DNA from: Bacteroidaceae bacterium
GTDB taxonomy: Bacteria; Bacteroidota; Bacteroidia; Bacteroidales; Bacteroidaceae
Direction of reading: 5' to 3'
Assembly: GCA_017461605.1 (NCBI GenBank)
Contig: JAFTXN010000007.1
Span: 186,001-250,000, forward strand
DNA length: 64,000 bases
The position numbers and the translations under genes were made by a program. The notes beneath the pieces are model-generated. The model was not told where the DNA came from. It ran no database searches and was given only the letters and a program-made list of their open reading frames with translations. Numbering within the stretch: position 1 is the stretch's first letter; each line of letters opens with the position of its first letter. This document shows positions 62,387 through 64,000 of the stretch, piece by piece.

Positions 62387-62416
62387 CTGCAAATGTAAGT
62401 ATTTTATCTGAAACGA
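62379..62416 (-). promoter_or_regulatory. TACATTTG -7 box inside an 8-bp inverted repeat
   Basis: On the minus strand TACATTTG then CAG (62397-62390) is a perfect -7 box for the Bacteroidetes sigma factor. It lies in the middle of the inverted repeat TCGTTTCA (62379-62386) and TGAAACGA (62409-62416), an arrangement expected for an operator. Transcription would start about at 62385 and enter the structured RNA. No -33 TTTG is at the right distance. A second, weaker box (TACCATTTG, one base too long) is at 62190-62198. Confidence 0.55.
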
Positions 62417-62603
62417 ATGCTTTTACACAACAATTTTGATAAAACTATAAAATACTTCTCCATCTTTGCAAAAGTGCTGTTTTCTTCTGTTATGATGAGT
62501 TTGCAAACTTGATGGAAGTATTAAATCTCATAAACCATAGACATATAGTACTATGCTACATATATCTCCCATTTGTTTATTTATTATATGTACACATTCG
62601 CGA

Positions 62604-62623
62604 ACGTGCGCGCACGCGCGCAC
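62604..62623. repeat. 20-bp alternating purine-pyrimidine tract (Z-DNA-like)
   Basis: AC followed by GTGCGCGCACGCGCGCAC alternates purine and pyrimidine without a break and is self-complementary around CACG. It stands out in an AT-rich gene-free region (62398-62680). Such tracts can form Z-DNA or cruciforms. Confidence 0.6.
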
Positions 62624-62680
62624 TGAAGTTTTTCGATTTTTACTGCCCTACTGCCATAATTTCGTACAATATAATGTGCA

Positions 62681-62752
62681 TGAAAGAGTTAGAGAGTGAC
62701 AGATAGGGTGACAGATAACATTTTGATCTGTCACATCTGTCATTCTCTTTCA
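62681..62752. repeat. long inverted repeat built from GTGACAGAT units
   Basis: The left arm (62681-62716) holds TGAAAGAG and then GTGACAGAT twice. The right arm (62726-62752) is ATCTGTCACATCTGTCAT then TCTCTTTCA. The arms pair over most of their length around a nine-base loop. It lies between the lemA terminator and the operon leader and may be a terminator, recombination site or protein-binding site. Confidence 0.65.
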
Positions 62753-62796
62753 TTGTTAAAGTGCCCTCCGATGTAACAAACACCATTAACAAAGCG

Positions 62797-62830
62797 CCGC
62801 CCACAGCGCGAATATACGTGCTGTGGGCGG
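62797..62830 (-). terminator. stem-loop after lemA
   Basis: CCGCCCACAGC and GCTGTGGGCGG form a perfect 11-base stem with a 12-base loop, 52 bases after the lemA stop. The T-run after it is poor on the minus strand, so termination may be partial. Confidence 0.65.
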
Positions 62831-62882
62831 TGTTTCGTCGTGACGTTCGTAGTCTGTGCGTATTTTGTTCTGCTGCGTGTCG

Positions 62883-63482
62883 TCAGTCGAAACTGACTGT
62901 GGGGGCTTGTTGCGCTGCTGCATCAGCCTGAAAGGGAGGACGCACATCGAAACCAAAGAGGCCGGCCACCAGGTTGCGCGGGAAGCGGCGGATGCCGGTG
63001 TTGTAGGCGCGCACAGTTTCGTTGTATAAACGACGGCTTTCGGCAATGCGGTTCTCAGTGCCCTCAAGCTGCGCTTGCAACTCTGAGAAGTTCTGATTGG
63101 CCTTGAGGTCGGGATAGTTCTCGGTGATGGCGAGCAGACGTCCCAAGGCTGCAGAGAGTTCGCCCTGTGCTGCCTCGAGCTGCTGCAATTTCTCGGGGGT
63201 GAGCTGGTCAACATCAGCGGTGAGCTGCGTGGCGCGCGAACGGGCTGCCACCACTTGCTCAAGGGTGGTGCTCTCGTGCGAGGCGTAGCCACGTACGGTG
63301 CTGACGAGGTTGGGGATGAGGTCGCTGCGACGTTGATACTGGGTCTGTACGTCCGACCATGCGGTGCGCACGGCTTCGTCCTGCGTCACCATACTATTGT
63401 AGCTGCTGATGGCATAGATAGCCAAGATGATGATAGCCACGACAATTGCAAGGGTGCCTTTTCCGATTTTCTTTGTTGCCAT
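62883..63482 (-). CDS. LemA-family membrane protein
   Basis: This 199-residue protein has one N-terminal membrane helix (about 10-28), then LemA motifs: ISSYNSMVTQDEAVRTAWSDV, YQRRSDLIPNLVSTVRGYASHE and ENYPDLKANQNFSELQAQLEGTENRIAESRR. The C-terminus FPRNLVAGLFGF is conserved. LemA proteins are often encoded next to TPM-domain (YgcG) proteins, as here. Function is unclear. Confidence 0.93.
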   Translation of the reverse strand: MATKKIGKGTLAIVVAIIILAIYAISSYNSMVTQDEAVRTAWSDVQTQYQRRSDLIPNLVSTVRGYASHESTTLEQVVAARSRATQLTADVDQLTPEKLQQLEAAQGELSAALGRLLAITENYPDLKANQNFSELQAQLEGTENRIAESRRLYNETVRAYNTGIRRFPRNLVAGLFGFDVRPPFQADAAAQQAPTVSFD

Positions 63483-63575
63483 AGGTGATTGTTGTTTTGA
63501 TGGTTGTTATTTGGGTGTTTATGTATTTATTTCTCACTTCGTAAGCATGTGTCTCCGGGCAAGAGGTTCGTGTGG

Positions 63576-64000
63576 TCAGAATCTGCCTCCGCTACCTCCA
63601 CCGCCGAAGCTGCCTCCGCCGAAGCTACCTCCCCACGTGCCTGCGCTGCCTCCGTGTCCCATGCTACCAATAATGGGAGGCACTGATGCTCCACGGGCTG
63701 CTCCGGTGGTGGGTGGTGGTTCGTGTGTCTCGTCGACTTCCTCCATCCCGCATCGGGTGCAGCGCCATGTGGTATAGATGCGGAAGCTGCCGTCGGGCTG
63801 CTTCGTGCGGCGTCGACGCGCCACGGTCCATTTGCGTCTGCCGCAACGTGGGCAGCGACGATGACTCCGGTGGGCTACGGTCCAAGTGACCACTAAGGTG
63901 ATGCCGATGATGATGACCATCACCACAACGATGGGCCATAGCGCTTCGTCATCGTCGGAGGGCTGAGCAGTAAGCGTAGCGTCACCGCGGATGTATCGGT
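63576..64000 (-). CDS. TPM/YgcG-type membrane protein (3' part only)
   Basis: The gene runs off the right edge of the window; its frame is open to base 63999. The visible part has a membrane helix (about VVMVIIIGITLVVTW), a possible zinc ribbon (CPRCGRRKW and CTRCG, 30 residues apart) and a Gly/Ser-rich end (GGSFGGGSFGGGGSGGRF), the usual tail of TPM-domain proteins. The TPM domain itself is outside the window. It precedes lemA by 93 bases, the normal arrangement for this pair. Confidence 0.8.
   Translation of the reverse strand, partial: RYIRGDATLTAQPSDDDEALWPIVVVMVIIIGITLVVTWTVAHRSHRRCPRCGRRKWTVARRRRTKQPDGSFRIYTTWRCTRCGMEEVDETHEPPPTTGAARGASVPPIIGSMGHGGSAGTWGGSFGGGSFGGGGSGGRF

Noticed and set aside
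62509-62706. 65-residue plus-strand ORF in the spacer before lemA
   Set aside because: It spans the Z-like tract and part of the inverted repeat, has odd composition and no start support.
1-64000. CRISPR arrays, tRNA and rRNA genes
   Set aside because: The repeat arrays found have periods of 21-22 or 75 bases with no unique spacers of CRISPR size, and no cloverleaf or rRNA-like sequence was recognised by eye.

Overview
The window looks like a Bacteroidales chromosome, probably Prevotellaceae-like. This is inferred from TAnnTTTG -7 promoter boxes, near absence of Shine-Dalgarno leaders, a complete BatA-E aerotolerance locus, lipoproteins with acidic residues after the lipid Cys (surface-export type), a type IX-like C-terminal sorting domain, Bacteroidales families DUF6048/DUF6452, and a short Bacteroidetes-type RpoD. 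No rRNA, tRNA or CRISPR was seen.

Layout. 1-4755: aerotolerance operon batA(partial)-batB-batC-batD/E, with BatD and BatE fused. 4965-8707: PAP2 phosphatase, then a three-gene 3-amino-sugar cassette (ketoisomerase, acyltransferase, aminotransferase). 8805-10237: ECF sigma, anti-sigma and Spy-like periplasmic protein. 10346-19029: stand-alone sorting-domain protein, hemerythrin-LuxR regulator, then porin, imelysin, di-heme lipoprotein and CcsBA, which together read as an iron/heme and cytochrome c module. 19117-25799: NadE, small BatD-like protein, nitroreductase, HtrA, prophage debris, RpoD. 26081-28232: secreted protein, HPr-kinase-like ATPase, S26-type peptidase and PqqD. 28347-51180: mostly housekeeping genes (Crp/Fnr, ApbE, MntP, glycosyltransferase, AsnS, RluB-type synthase, PurB, folate enzyme, S41 and M3 peptidases, dCMP deaminase, two TPR proteins, GyrA), with two intergenic repeat arrays.

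51651-62144 is the most unusual part. It is a tightly packed minus-strand operon of eight genes, visibly more AT-rich than its neighbours: membrane VWA-like protein, small membrane protein, tubulin/FtsZ-like GTPase, 1142-residue actin-like (SrfB-like) ATPase, coiled-coil lipoprotein, MotA/ZorA-like channel subunit, MotB/ZorB-like subunit with a membrane Asp, and a trypsin-like lipoprotein. It joins two cytoskeletal NTPase folds to a proton-channel pair of the kind used in Zorya, but has no Zorya effector. I infer an envelope-spanning machine, possibly for defence or envelope stress; its function is unknown.

Upstream of that operon (62204-62397) are a TACATTTG box inside an 8-bp inverted repeat and then a transcript that can fold either as a long nested hairpin or as a strong intrinsic terminator. 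This could be an attenuator leader or a free structured RNA such as a 6S-like RNA. The window ends with lemA and the 3' end of a TPM/YgcG-type gene.
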